Part shown: positions 35,620 through 43,533 of the stretch, piece by piece
How the letters are laid out: each line of letters begins with the position of its first letter
Numbering within the stretch: the stretch's first letter is position 1
Source: Bacteroidota bacterium
GTDB taxonomy: Bacteria > Bacteroidota > Bacteroidia > Flavobacteriales_D > Crocinitomicaceae
Reading direction: 5' to 3'
DNA: 64,000 nt
Assembly (NCBI GenBank): GCA_030148165.1
Contig: JASBTZ010000005.1
Coordinates: forward strand, 1 to 64,000
Position numbers and translations under genes: made by a program
The notes under the pieces: generated by a model
The model's database searches: none
What the model saw: only the letters and a program-made list of their open reading frames with translations
What the model was told of the DNA's origin: nothing

Positions 35620-36862
35620 TCGTTTTTAGAATCACAAAAACTACTCCTGTCACGATCAACCCAATTAAAATAAAGTAAAAATTTGACCAGGATGATTCCT
35701 GATCCTGTTTTAATTGCTCCCCGGTATCACTTAAAGACAAGGCATAATTGATAATCGAATCACTGAACCCACTTTTTGATTGAGCGACTCGTCTGAGAGA
35801 ATCTGTTTTATTTTGCCACATCAAATATTCTTCACCATTGGAATCGAAACACTTTACTAAAGCAGATGATGCATCGATCTCATCAGGTAAAAAGTTGTTG
35901 GACTCAGCCAACAAGAAAGATTTCTTATAATATTCTTCAGCAGAATCAGGCTTATTTGTATACCAGTAAAAGTCACCCATATTGTAGTATGCCTCAATGA
36001 TCGCTTTTATATTTCCGAGATTGAGCCTAAGATCAAGGGATTTTTGAAAGTAGTACTTCGAAGAATCTATTTCTTCATTTTCGAAGAAATAGATCGCAAG
36101 ATTTGTATAAGCATGACTGTGGTGTATCTCTGATTCTGAACGCAAACTCAAATCAACAGCTTCCTTCATCAGGGCCAATCCCTTCGCCTGATCACCTTGT
36201 TCAAAATAAACATTCGCAATTATCGATGTTGCATCAGAGGCAGCTTCATGCTTCTTCAATTTTAAAGAATGAATGCGATATGTCATCAAGTTTTCAAGTG
36301 CAGATACCGTATCTCCCTCAATTAACTCAGCTTTACCAAGTCCGAGCAGGGCATTAAATTCGGATGTCGGATCTGAATCGTGTTTGCCCAGCTCAATAGA
36401 TGTCTCATAAGCCCTCATTGCTTCATCCAGCTCATAATCAATAGTTAGACCATGCCCTATATCATTATAAATCTCAGATGCCATTAGGAAATCACTGTTT
36501 TTTTCAAAATAATCTGCTGCACTTTTTAACAGGCTTAATCCCTTTGAAACAGATCCGGTGCGAATTAAATACGCCCCTAGTGCACGATAAGCCATATTCT
36601 GAGCGAAGGAATTCTCGACGCAATCGTCATCCAATAACAGCTCCATAGCAACAATCTTAATCGAATCAAGATTATAGCGGATGTAATAATGGTATAAATC
36701 GTATGTCATTCGACCTTTCTCGTGAATATTTTCCTCCTGGGTGAATTGGTCATATGATGACTGTCCGCAGACGGAATTAACATAAGTAAAAGTCATTATC
36801 AGACTCAGAGAAAATAGCTTAAGAAAATTAAAGCAATTGCTATGTAATATTGGTAATTGCAA
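35612..36862 (-). CDS. TPR-repeat protein with C-terminal membrane anchor
   Basis: A 416-residue protein. Residues 1-34 form a signal peptide (core FLKLFSLSLIMTF, ending VCGQ). Six or more tetratricopeptide repeats span about 75-350, and a single membrane helix lies at about 388-412, leaving no cytoplasmic domain. The arrangement matches the sensor half of Bacteroidota TPR histidine kinases or LuxR regulators, but the output domain is missing. The start is TTG at 36862, since the first ATG (36796) would delete most of the signal peptide. Divergent from pruA. Confidence 0.75.
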   Translation of the reverse strand: MQLPILHSNCFNFLKLFSLSLIMTFTYVNSVCGQSSYDQFTQEENIHEKGRMTYDLYHYYIRYNLDSIKIVAMELLLDDDCVENSFAQNMAYRALGAYLIRTGSVSKGLSLLKSAADYFEKNSDFLMASEIYNDIGHGLTIDYELDEAMRAYETSIELGKHDSDPTSEFNALLGLGKAELIEGDTVSALENLMTYRIHSLKLKKHEAASDATSIIANVYFEQGDQAKGLALMKEAVDLSLRSESEIHHSHAYTNLAIYFFENEEIDSSKYYFQKSLDLRLNLGNIKAIIEAYYNMGDFYWYTNKPDSAEEYYKKSFLLAESNNFLPDEIDASSALVKCFDSNGEEYLMWQNKTDSLRRVAQSKSGFSDSIINYALSLSDTGEQLKQDQESSWSNFYFILIGLIVTGVVFVILKTTS

Positions 36863-36887
36863 GGAACAACAACATTGATTACTTTTG
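36857..36887 (+). promoter_or_regulatory. pruA promoter
   Basis: TTG (36857-36859), a 20-base spacer, then TACTTTTG (36880-36887): a full match to the Bacteroidota consensus. Transcription would start about 36892, leaving a leader of about 14 bases before the ATG at 36906. The -33 box lies next to the TTG start codon of the divergent TPR gene (36860-36862 on the other strand). Confidence 0.75.
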
Positions 36888-36905
36888 CTCCAAAATAATA
36901 CAATT

Positions 36906-38534
36906 ATGTCAAACGCAATATTTCAAGTTCCTATAGCAGTAAACGAGCCTGTCAGAGCATATAGCCCGGGGTCCGCAGATCATAAAAACCTGATAGAACA
37001 GTATAAAAAAATGCTGAATCAGGATCCCATAGATGTACCTATGTACATAGGTGGTAAGGAAGTTAGAACAGATTCCAAAATGAAGATGTCTCCTCCTCAT
37101 GATCACGCTAAAGTTCTTGGTCACTTTAATTACGGTGATGCCAAACATGTGGAGCAAGCAATTGATGCTGCCATGGCAGCTCGTGAAGAATGGGCAAATC
37201 TACCCTGGGAGCAGCGTGCTTCCGTCTTTCTAAGAGCGGCTGATCTGCTTGCCGGTCCGTTTAGAGATAAGATGAACGCCGCTACCATGTTGGCACAATC
37301 AAAGAACGTTTTCCAGGCAGAAATTGATGCGGCCTGCGAGCTGATCGATTTTTTCCGATTCAATGTTCAATATATGACACAGATATATCGTGAACAGCCA
37401 GAAAGTTTACCGGGAATGTGGAACAGATTGGAGTACCGTGCCCTGGAAGGATTTGTGTTTGCAATTACACCTTTTAATTTCACTTCCATTTGCGCAAATC
37501 TATGTGCGGCTCCTGCGATGATGGGTAATGTAGTCGTATGGAAACCGGCTGAATCTCAAATGTATTCGGCACAAGTAATCATGGAGCTTTTCAAGGAAGC
37601 AGGAGTTCCGGATGGTGTAATCAATATGATTGCTGTTGACGGACCGGTTGCCGGAGATGTCGTATTCAAGCATAAGGATTTTGCAGGTCTTCATTTTACA
37701 GGATCAACAGGTGTTTTCCGCCACCTATGGAAAGAGATCGGAGCAAATATTGCCAACTACAGAAGCTACCCAAGAATAGTTGGAGAAACAGGTGGCAAGG
37801 ATTTTATCGTCAGCCATCCATCTGCTAATGCTGCTCAGGTTGCCACGGCAATCTCCAGAGGAGCATTTGAATTCCAGGGTCAAAAGTGTTCTGCAGCTTC
37901 ACGGGCATACATTCCTGAGAGCCTTTGGCCAGAAGTTAAAGACATTGTGGTTAAGCAGGTATCATCCTTTAAAATGGGAAGTCCTGAAGACACTTCGAAT
38001 TTCATCAATGCAGTGATCGATGAGCGAGCTTTTGATAAGATTGCCGGTTATATCGATTATATTAAAGAACAGTCCGATGCGGAAATTCTTGTAGGTGGTA
38101 ACTACGATAAATCTGTCGGATACTTTATAGAACCTACGGTCGTTCACACGAAGAACGCTAAATTCAGAACAATGTGTGAGGAGATATTTGGACCTGTAAT
38201 GACGATTTATGTTTATCCTGATAACGAGTATGAGCAAACGCTTGATCTGGTCGACAGCACCTCGGAATATGCTCTTACCGGTTCAATCATCTCGAATGAT
38301 CGATATGCAATTAACCTGGCCATGAACAAACTGAGGAATTGTGCCGGAAACTTTTACGTGAATGACAAACCAACAGGAGCAGTCGTTGGTCAACAGCCAT
38401 TTGGTGGAGCGCGAGGTTCAGGAACGAACGATAAAGCCGGGGCGCCAATGAATTTATTAAGATGGGTATCGGCAAGAACGATTAAAGAAACCTTTAATCC
38501 TCCATCTGATTACCATTATCCGTTCCTTGGTTAA
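36906..38534 (+). CDS. pruA: L-glutamate gamma-semialdehyde dehydrogenase
   Basis: A 542-residue aldehyde dehydrogenase of the 1-pyrroline-5-carboxylate dehydrogenase family, oxidising glutamate semialdehyde to glutamate in proline breakdown. The NAD-binding FTGST is at 264-268, the general base E294 in VGETGGKD, and the nucleophile C328 in FEFQGQKCSA. Length fits the single-function P5CDH. The ATG at 36906 is supported by the promoter position; a TTG at 36885 lies within the -7 box. putA is not in the window. Confidence 0.95.
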   Translation: MSNAIFQVPIAVNEPVRAYSPGSADHKNLIEQYKKMLNQDPIDVPMYIGGKEVRTDSKMKMSPPHDHAKVLGHFNYGDAKHVEQAIDAAMAAREEWANLPWEQRASVFLRAADLLAGPFRDKMNAATMLAQSKNVFQAEIDAACELIDFFRFNVQYMTQIYREQPESLPGMWNRLEYRALEGFVFAITPFNFTSICANLCAAPAMMGNVVVWKPAESQMYSAQVIMELFKEAGVPDGVINMIAVDGPVAGDVVFKHKDFAGLHFTGSTGVFRHLWKEIGANIANYRSYPRIVGETGGKDFIVSHPSANAAQVATAISRGAFEFQGQKCSAASRAYIPESLWPEVKDIVVKQVSSFKMGSPEDTSNFINAVIDERAFDKIAGYIDYIKEQSDAEILVGGNYDKSVGYFIEPTVVHTKNAKFRTMCEEIFGPVMTIYVYPDNEYEQTLDLVDSTSEYALTGSIISNDRYAINLAMNKLRNCAGNFYVNDKPTGAVVGQQPFGGARGSGTNDKAGAPMNLLRWVSARTIKETFNPPSDYHYPFLG

Positions 38535-38552
38535 TCAATAACATTACGACAT

Positions 38553-38590
38553 AAAAAAAACCGGGAAGTTATATGACTTCCCGGTTTTTT
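38553..38590. terminator. bidirectional terminator between pruA and a lipoprotein gene
   Basis: CCGGGAAGT (38561-38569) and ACTTCCCGG (38576-38584) form a perfect stem flanked by an A8 run (38553-38560) on one side and T6 (38585-38590) on the other. It serves pruA on the plus strand and the gene ending at 38607 on the minus strand. Confidence 0.92.
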
Positions 38591-38606
38591 CTTTACCTCG
38601 AATCTT

Positions 38607-39230
38607 TTATAATTCCACCAAAGATTTGATCATTTTATGCGCCTCCTCTTTAAAATCATCTTTCCGGGATTCAAGCGTCCACGCCATGATGGTATATAAA
38701 CGCTCTTCTCCTTCGATGTACCCAACCCAATAAGAAATTGCCTCCTCAATTCCAGGGATGTAACCATCAAATTGTCTTTGACGAGCCTCCATTCCATTGA
38801 TTTGCTTTTTCAGTACTCCTGATTCATACGTCGTAGTGCCTCCTGCATCATCCATAAATGTTGACTGCACAGCAAAATAATTGTCAATTACGGACATGTC
38901 TTCATCGTATTCTTCGATTTCTCTGAATAGATCCACGAATTCCTGTTTATCTTCCTCAATGACAATAATGAACTTCTGATCGTAGTTATTCGCATATTCT
39001 AATGATGCGTCATCATTCAATCCGGTAGTGACTGTCAAAGCTTCCGGGATCTCGATCGTATACAAGTCATCGATCTCAACAGTCTTATATTTCGCTTCTA
39101 CTTTTTCAAGGTTTTCAAGATTTCTTAGAGTCTGCTCCAGAAATTCAGCATCTCCTTTATGCGAACTCGTACACGAAAATAAAAAGGCGATGCTCACCAA
39201 TCCGATTGATAATTGCGTTAGTCTTTTCAT
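38607..39230 (-). CDS. lipoprotein, unknown
   Basis: A 207-residue protein with a good lipobox (LFSC, lipidated C20). The mature part is acidic, mixed alpha/beta in pattern, with ETLRNLENLEKVEAKYKTVE as a probable helix after the signal. No known family is recognised. The next gene (39291-39842) encodes another lipoprotein-like protein of similar size, and both contain an IP/VP-x-EM/EAL segment after the N-terminal region, so they may be distant relatives; this is a weak inference. Confidence 0.7.
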   Translation of the reverse strand: MKRLTQLSIGLVSIAFLFSCTSSHKGDAEFLEQTLRNLENLEKVEAKYKTVEIDDLYTIEIPEALTVTTGLNDDASLEYANNYDQKFIIVIEEDKQEFVDLFREIEEYDEDMSVIDNYFAVQSTFMDDAGGTTTYESGVLKKQINGMEARQRQFDGYIPGIEEAISYWVGYIEGEERLYTIMAWTLESRKDDFKEEAHKMIKSLVEL

Positions 39231-39290
39231 AATGTTGTTTTTTGGTTATTTAGAGCGACAATTTACGGATTAATTGCAAAAAAAATATCA

Positions 39291-39842
39291 CTATTTAAGG
39301 TCAAAAGTGTATTTCGATTTATTAATTAATGACGAATCCATTTCTTCTAAGCTCCATGTGTGAAGCACATTGAATTTGTTGGCATTCTTAAAAAAGAAGC
39401 ATTCGTTATGCGTTATGCTCGGAAAACCATAAGGTTTGTCCAGGTAACAAACCACAAATGCCTGATCTCCTTTAAATAGGACTGAATCAACTGATTGCAA
39501 TTCGTAGTACGCATCTGACTTTTTGTTCTTATCCAGAAAATAATCCACGTATGATTTCAAATTTTCATCACTTTCGAAAATCTGATCGCATGGAGTTTGT
39601 GAGAAGATTAAATGTTCTTCGCGATGTAGAATACTAAATTCGCAATGAACGTTGTCTGCCTCAATGGGAGTCATTTCTTTCGGCACCAGGAAACTCACCT
39701 CATTTAAGGAAGTTCTCTGAAACAAGCTTGAATCAATTTCTGTTGTGAAAGGCTCTGAAACAGTTTCTTCGCCCTGATGATTACAAGAAGGGATGAACCA
39801 TCCGATACAACATATACAGATCAATTGTTTTACTTCAAACAC
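39291..39842 (-). CDS. lipoprotein-like protein, unknown
   Basis: A 183-residue protein with a short hydrophobic N-terminus ending IPSC (C20), an imperfect lipobox because of the proline. The rest is soluble, with Cys and aromatic residues scattered. The start is uncertain: GTG at 39842 overlaps the end of paaD by 13 bases, and TTG at 39824 is an alternative. It lies directly downstream of paaABCD and may be co-transcribed, but nothing in it suggests phenylacetate metabolism. Confidence 0.6.
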   Translation of the reverse strand: MFEVKQLICICCIGWFIPSCNHQGEETVSEPFTTEIDSSLFQRTSLNEVSFLVPKEMTPIEADNVHCEFSILHREEHLIFSQTPCDQIFESDENLKSYVDYFLDKNKKSDAYYELQSVDSVLFKGDQAFVVCYLDKPYGFPSITHNECFFFKNANKFNVLHTWSLEEMDSSLINKSKYTFDLK

Positions 39843-40315
39843 TTGAAATAGTCAAATGGTTCCAGACATTCATTACATTGATAATGTGCCTTACAAGCAG
39901 TGCTTCCAAACTGGCTGATTAATTTCGTATCCTTCGATCCACATTTCGGGCAAGGGACCACTATTGGTTCAGCAAATAAAACGCTTTTATCAGGCTCATC
40001 CTGAGGCGGAGCAATACCGTATGCCTTAAGCTTTTCCTTACCTTTTTCGGATATCCAGTCAGTAGTCCAGGCAGGTGATAGCACCAGTTCAACGTGAACA
40101 TCATTAATTCCTTTTTCGTTCAGTTTTTCAATAATATCCTCTTCCATTCGCTTCATGGCCGGACATCCTGAATATGATGGTGTGATTTTAACTTCGACAC
40201 GTTCACCATCTATGTCCACACTCTGCACAATACCCAGATCTACAACCGTAAGAACCGGAACTTCCGGATCGTAGACTTCTTCAAGATATTGCCATATTTT
40301 TTTTGCTTCTACCAT
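39830..40315 (-). CDS. paaD: 1,2-phenylacetyl-CoA epoxidase, subunit PaaD
   Basis: A 161-residue protein. The N-terminal MIP18/DUF59 domain contains VYDPEVPVLTVVDLGIV and SYSGCPAM. A C-terminal zinc-ribbon-like part has CPKCGSKDT and CNEC. PaaD is thought to mature the iron centres of the PaaABCE oxygenase rather than to be a structural subunit. Its start overlaps the paaC end by seven bases. Confidence 0.94.
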   Translation of the reverse strand: MVEAKKIWQYLEEVYDPEVPVLTVVDLGIVQSVDIDGERVEVKITPSYSGCPAMKRMEEDIIEKLNEKGINDVHVELVLSPAWTTDWISEKGKEKLKAYGIAPPQDEPDKSVLFAEPIVVPCPKCGSKDTKLISQFGSTACKAHYQCNECLEPFDYFKCLK

Positions 40316-41058
40316 TCCATTCCCGGATATGCTCTCTGCATAAATTGAAGTTCCGCAAGAATATATCCCAAATGTTCTGAATGATAACCCTGTCTCCCAT
40401 TTTGGAAATACCAGGTCTCCTCTTTAATCTCGAGAGTAGCTTCATTAAGCACAGCGTGTACATAATTCGTCCACTCCTGCTTTAGCGAACTCAGATCAGG
40501 TAGCACTCCCGATGCGCGAAGAGATTCATCAACTTCATCCGAATAAAACAGCTCTTCTGTATATCGCCAGAGAGTATCTAAAGCATTTTGAATGCGTCTA
40601 TGTGACTCCTCCGTTCCATCGCCCAGACGGATAACCCATTCAGATGAGTGTTTTAGGTGATATTTAGTCTCTTTTAATGATTTTGCCGCGATCGCCGCAA
40701 TTTGTTCATCTCCCGATTCAAGCAGTTTTTCAAATAGGATTTTGCGGTATGCATCGAATAGAAATTGGCGCATCATAGTGTGTCCAAAATCTACATTAGG
40801 TTGCTCAACCAGAATTAGATTTCTATATTCTTTGTCGATTCTTAGAAACGCCAAATCATCTGCAGTCTTCCCTTTTCCTTCGACATTTGCCGCATATTCG
40901 AGTAAACTGTTCGCTTGTCCAACCAGGTCCAAAGCAATATTAGTCATTGCGATATCTTCTTCCAGTACAGGCCCATGTCCACACCACTCTGAGAGGCGAT
41001 GACCCAATATTAGGCTGTCGTCTCCTAATCTTAATACGTATTCAAATAAGTGATTCAT
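40309..41058 (-). CDS. paaC: 1,2-phenylacetyl-CoA epoxidase, subunit PaaC
   Basis: A 249-residue ferritin-like helical protein, the structural partner of PaaA in the (AC)2 core. Family landmarks are LRLGDDSLILGHRLSEWCGHGPVLEEDIA (cited by LGHRLSEWCGHGP), ALDLVGQA, and HLKHSSEW. It is a degenerate diiron fold whose metal ligands are partly lost in the family. Spacing to paaB is 11 bases. Confidence 0.95.
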   Translation of the reverse strand: MNHLFEYVLRLGDDSLILGHRLSEWCGHGPVLEEDIAMTNIALDLVGQANSLLEYAANVEGKGKTADDLAFLRIDKEYRNLILVEQPNVDFGHTMMRQFLFDAYRKILFEKLLESGDEQIAAIAAKSLKETKYHLKHSSEWVIRLGDGTEESHRRIQNALDTLWRYTEELFYSDEVDESLRASGVLPDLSSLKQEWTNYVHAVLNEATLEIKEETWYFQNGRQGYHSEHLGYILAELQFMQRAYPGMEW

Positions 41059-41069
41059 CCGGCTCCTAA

Positions 41070-41357
41070 TTACATGTGCTCAATTCCGTCGGGAACTTCG
41101 TAAAACGTAGGGTGTCTATATATTTTGGAATCCGCTGGTTCAAACAATGAATCAGCCTCATCCGGGTTTGATGCAAAAATGTTTTTTGACTCAACAACCC
41201 AAATACTTACTCCTTCTGATCGACGTGTATATACGTCTCTAGCGTTCTCGATCGCCATGATCTCATCGGCAGCTCTTAAACTACCTGCATGTTTATGATT
41301 GAGACCTTGTTTACTGCGTATAAATACCTCCCATAGAGGCCATTCTTTATTAGACAT
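41070..41357 (-). CDS. paaB: 1,2-phenylacetyl-CoA epoxidase, subunit PaaB
   Basis: A 95-residue protein with the family pattern WEVFIRSKQGLNHKHAGSL and DVYTRRSEGVSIWVV. PaaB bridges the catalytic PaaAC unit and helps contact the reductase. It lies three bases after paaA. Confidence 0.94.
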   Translation of the reverse strand: MSNKEWPLWEVFIRSKQGLNHKHAGSLRAADEIMAIENARDVYTRRSEGVSIWVVESKNIFASNPDEADSLFEPADSKIYRHPTFYEVPDGIEHM

Positions 41358-41360
41358 ATC

Positions 41361-42308
41361 TTAAGATGCTTTTTTAGTTCTTTTCTTTGCAGCATAGGCA
41401 TTTGCCGCTTCTCTTACCCATTCGCCATCCTCTTTGGCTTTTCTTCTGGCGTCTATTCTTTCCTTATTACAAGGTCCATTTCCATTAACTACAGCCCAGA
41501 ATTCATCCCAATTGATCGGACCAAAATCGTAATGTCCCGTTTCCTCATTCCATTTCAAATCCGGATCCGGAACGGTGAGGCCAATCAACTCTGCCTGAGG
41601 TACCGTCACATCAACAAATTGTTGTCTCAATTCATCATTCGTGTGTCTCTTGATCTTCCACTTCATAGATTGAGCTGTATGGGGAGAGTCAGCATCATTC
41701 GGTCCAAACATCATAAGTGCCGGCCACCAGAAACGATTCAAGGCATCTTGTGCCATTGCTTTTTGTTCCGGTGTTCCGTTAGCTAATGTTGTCATAATTT
41801 CAAATCCCTGACGCTGATGAAATGATTCTTCTTTACATATTCTAACCATAGCTCTGGCATACGGGCCATATGAACAACGGCACAATGGAACCTGATTCAT
41901 AATCGCAGCACCATCTACTAACCAACCAATTGCTCCCATATCAGCCCATGTAAGCGTAGGATAATTAAAAATGGAAGAATACTTCGCCGTGCCGTCATGT
42001 AGATCATCTATCGTATCTTCTCTATCGGCACCCAAGGTTTCTGTGGCACTGTACAGGTAAAGTCCGTGACCAGCCTCATCCTGAACTTTCGCCAGTAAGA
42101 CTGCCTTTCGTCTCAAATTCGGTGCTCTCGTTATCCAGTTTCCTTCTGGCAACATTCCTACAACTTCTGAGTGCGCGTGCTGAGATATCTGTCGAATTAA
42201 TGTTTTTCGATAGTTATCCGGCATCCAATCACGAGGTTCGATCTTAATATCATTATCGATCTTTTCTTGAAATTGGCGTTCCAGTTCTTCTATGTTTTCT
42301 TCTTTCAT
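41361..42308 (-). CDS. paaA: 1,2-phenylacetyl-CoA epoxidase, catalytic subunit PaaA
   Basis: A 315-residue diiron monooxygenase subunit that converts phenylacetyl-CoA to the ring 1,2-epoxide with O2. Iron ligands are seen in QDEAGH (E78, H81) and KEESFH (E161, H164), with HAHSEV upstream. It heads the paaABCD operon. The ATG at 42308 lies about 20 bases from the -7 box of a consensus promoter that is overlaid by two operator-like repeats. Confidence 0.96.
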   Translation of the reverse strand: MKEENIEELERQFQEKIDNDIKIEPRDWMPDNYRKTLIRQISQHAHSEVVGMLPEGNWITRAPNLRRKAVLLAKVQDEAGHGLYLYSATETLGADREDTIDDLHDGTAKYSSIFNYPTLTWADMGAIGWLVDGAAIMNQVPLCRCSYGPYARAMVRICKEESFHQRQGFEIMTTLANGTPEQKAMAQDALNRFWWPALMMFGPNDADSPHTAQSMKWKIKRHTNDELRQQFVDVTVPQAELIGLTVPDPDLKWNEETGHYDFGPINWDEFWAVVNGNGPCNKERIDARRKAKEDGEWVREAANAYAAKKRTKKAS

Positions 42309-42328
42309 CCCACCTGTTTTTACTATAA

Positions 42329-42358
42329 CAAATTTACGAAATCAAGCTTGATAATCAA
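42329..42358 (-). promoter_or_regulatory. paaABCD promoter
   Basis: On the minus strand: TTG (42356-42358), exactly 19 bases, then TAAATTTG (42329-42336). It is a full match to TTG-N19-TAnnTTTG. The -33 box sits inside the second of two tandem 12-bp repeats, and the first repeat fills the spacer, so a bound repressor would block polymerase. Confidence 0.8.
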
Positions 42359-42365
42359 GCATGAT
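42341..42365. promoter_or_regulatory. tandem 12-bp operator candidate in the paa promoter
   Basis: ATCAAGCTTGAT (42341-42352) is a perfect palindrome. One base later, ATCAAGCATGAT (42354-42365) repeats it with one change. The period is 13 bp. Both copies lie between and over the paaA promoter elements, the expected place for a phenylacetyl-CoA-responsive repressor (TetR-type PaaR or GntR-type PaaX in other bacteria). No such regulator is encoded in the window. Confidence 0.6.
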
Positions 42366-42433
42366 ATAAGGCAGACTAGCTCTTTAATTTGAAGTGATTG
42401 AATAACAACTAATCGAATTCGCCTTAAATAAGT

Positions 42434-42451
42434 AAATTTGAACTCAAATTT
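42434..42451. promoter_or_regulatory. palindrome over the paaE -7 box
   Basis: AAATTTGA (42434-42441) and TCAAATTT (42444-42451) flank AC. The left arm contains most of TAAATTTG (42433-42440), an exact -7 element for the plus-strand paaE gene (ATG 42461). The arms are AT-rich, so chance is possible. A -33 TTG at the proper distance is not seen. Confidence 0.45.
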
Positions 42452-42460
42452 TTCAATAAT

Positions 42461-43531
42461 ATGACACCCAAATTTCATTCTATAGAGATCAGTGATGTGA
42501 GGAGAGAAACTGAAGACACGGTATCTATCGCGTTCAATATTCCAGAAGAGCTTAAGAATGAGTACAGCTATAAATCAGGACAGTACCTAACACTCAAAGC
42601 AGACATCAATGGTGAGGAAATCAGAAGATCATATTCGCTTTGCTCGGCACCACATGAACATGAATGGCGCGTTGCAATCAAAGAAGTAGAAAACGGTCAA
42701 TTCTCAACGTATGCCAATAACGAACTCGCAGCGGGCATGATGATGGATGTTATGACTCCAACGGGTAATTTTATTCTTGAACCGAATGAATCCAATAATA
42801 AATCTTATGTGCTTTTTGCTGCTGGAAGTGGAATCACTCCGGTAATCTCGATTGCTAAAACAGCACTGGAAAAAGAGCCTGAGAGTCAGGTGACATTGAT
42901 CTACGGCAACAGAGGTATCAGTTCCATAATTTTCAGAGAAGAGATCGAAGCATTGAAGAATAAGTACATGAATCGACTACGGGTTGTACATGTTCTTTCA
43001 AGGGAAAGTCTGGGAAATAAGATTCAAAAAGGAAGAATTGACCTCGATAAAGCCAACGCAATTTACACACAGATCCTTTCAGACGGACCAATAGATGACG
43101 TATATATTTGTGGTCCTGAAGACATGATACTCGCTGTTAAAGAAAGCATGAGTAATAACGGTGTCGATTCGAAACACATTCATTTTGAATTATTCACTTC
43201 TCCTTTATTAAAAGAGGAAAAAATCTCATTACCAACAAACTCTCCTAAGATTAATTCGAACGTTTCCATTATTATCGATGGAGACACCTATCATCTCAAT
43301 CTTTCTTCAACAGGACAAACGGTTTTGGATGCTGCCCATGAAGCTGGTGCCGATCTTCCATACGCATGCAAAGGAGGGGTTTGTTGTACATGCAAGGCTA
43401 AGATCATAGAAGGCACAGTGTCTATGGACGTGAATTATGCCCTTGAACAAGATGAGGTTGAAGCGGGATATATTCTTAGTTGTCAATCCCACCCAACAAG
43501 TGACAAATTAGTTATCTCTTTTGACGATTAA
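42461..43531 (+). CDS. paaE: 1,2-phenylacetyl-CoA epoxidase reductase PaaE (copy 1)
   Basis: A 356-residue reductase with a FAD/NADPH ferredoxin-reductase part (about 1-235: RRSYSLCS for FAD, AAGSGITPV for NADPH, ICGPEDM) and a C-terminal plant-type ferredoxin (C303, C308, C311, C341; CKGGVCCTC). It feeds electrons from NADPH to the PaaABC oxygenase. It is divergent from paaABCD rather than following paaD as in E. coli. A second, equally long copy follows two bases later. Confidence 0.93.
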   Translation: MTPKFHSIEISDVRRETEDTVSIAFNIPEELKNEYSYKSGQYLTLKADINGEEIRRSYSLCSAPHEHEWRVAIKEVENGQFSTYANNELAAGMMMDVMTPTGNFILEPNESNNKSYVLFAAGSGITPVISIAKTALEKEPESQVTLIYGNRGISSIIFREEIEALKNKYMNRLRVVHVLSRESLGNKIQKGRIDLDKANAIYTQILSDGPIDDVYICGPEDMILAVKESMSNNGVDSKHIHFELFTSPLLKEEKISLPTNSPKINSNVSIIIDGDTYHLNLSSTGQTVLDAAHEAGADLPYACKGGVCCTCKAKIIEGTVSMDVNYALEQDEVEAGYILSCQSHPTSDKLVISFDD

Positions 43532-43533
43532 TT

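Noticed and set aside
36885-36905. Upstream TTG start for pruA adding seven residues
   Set aside because: The TTG lies in the -7 element of a consensus promoter, so it would not be transcribed as a start; the ATG at 36906 is preferred.
38561-38584. The CCGGGAAGT dyad considered as a regulator operator
   Set aside because: It lies between two convergent 3' ends and is flanked by A8 and T6 runs, so a bidirectional terminator explains it fully.
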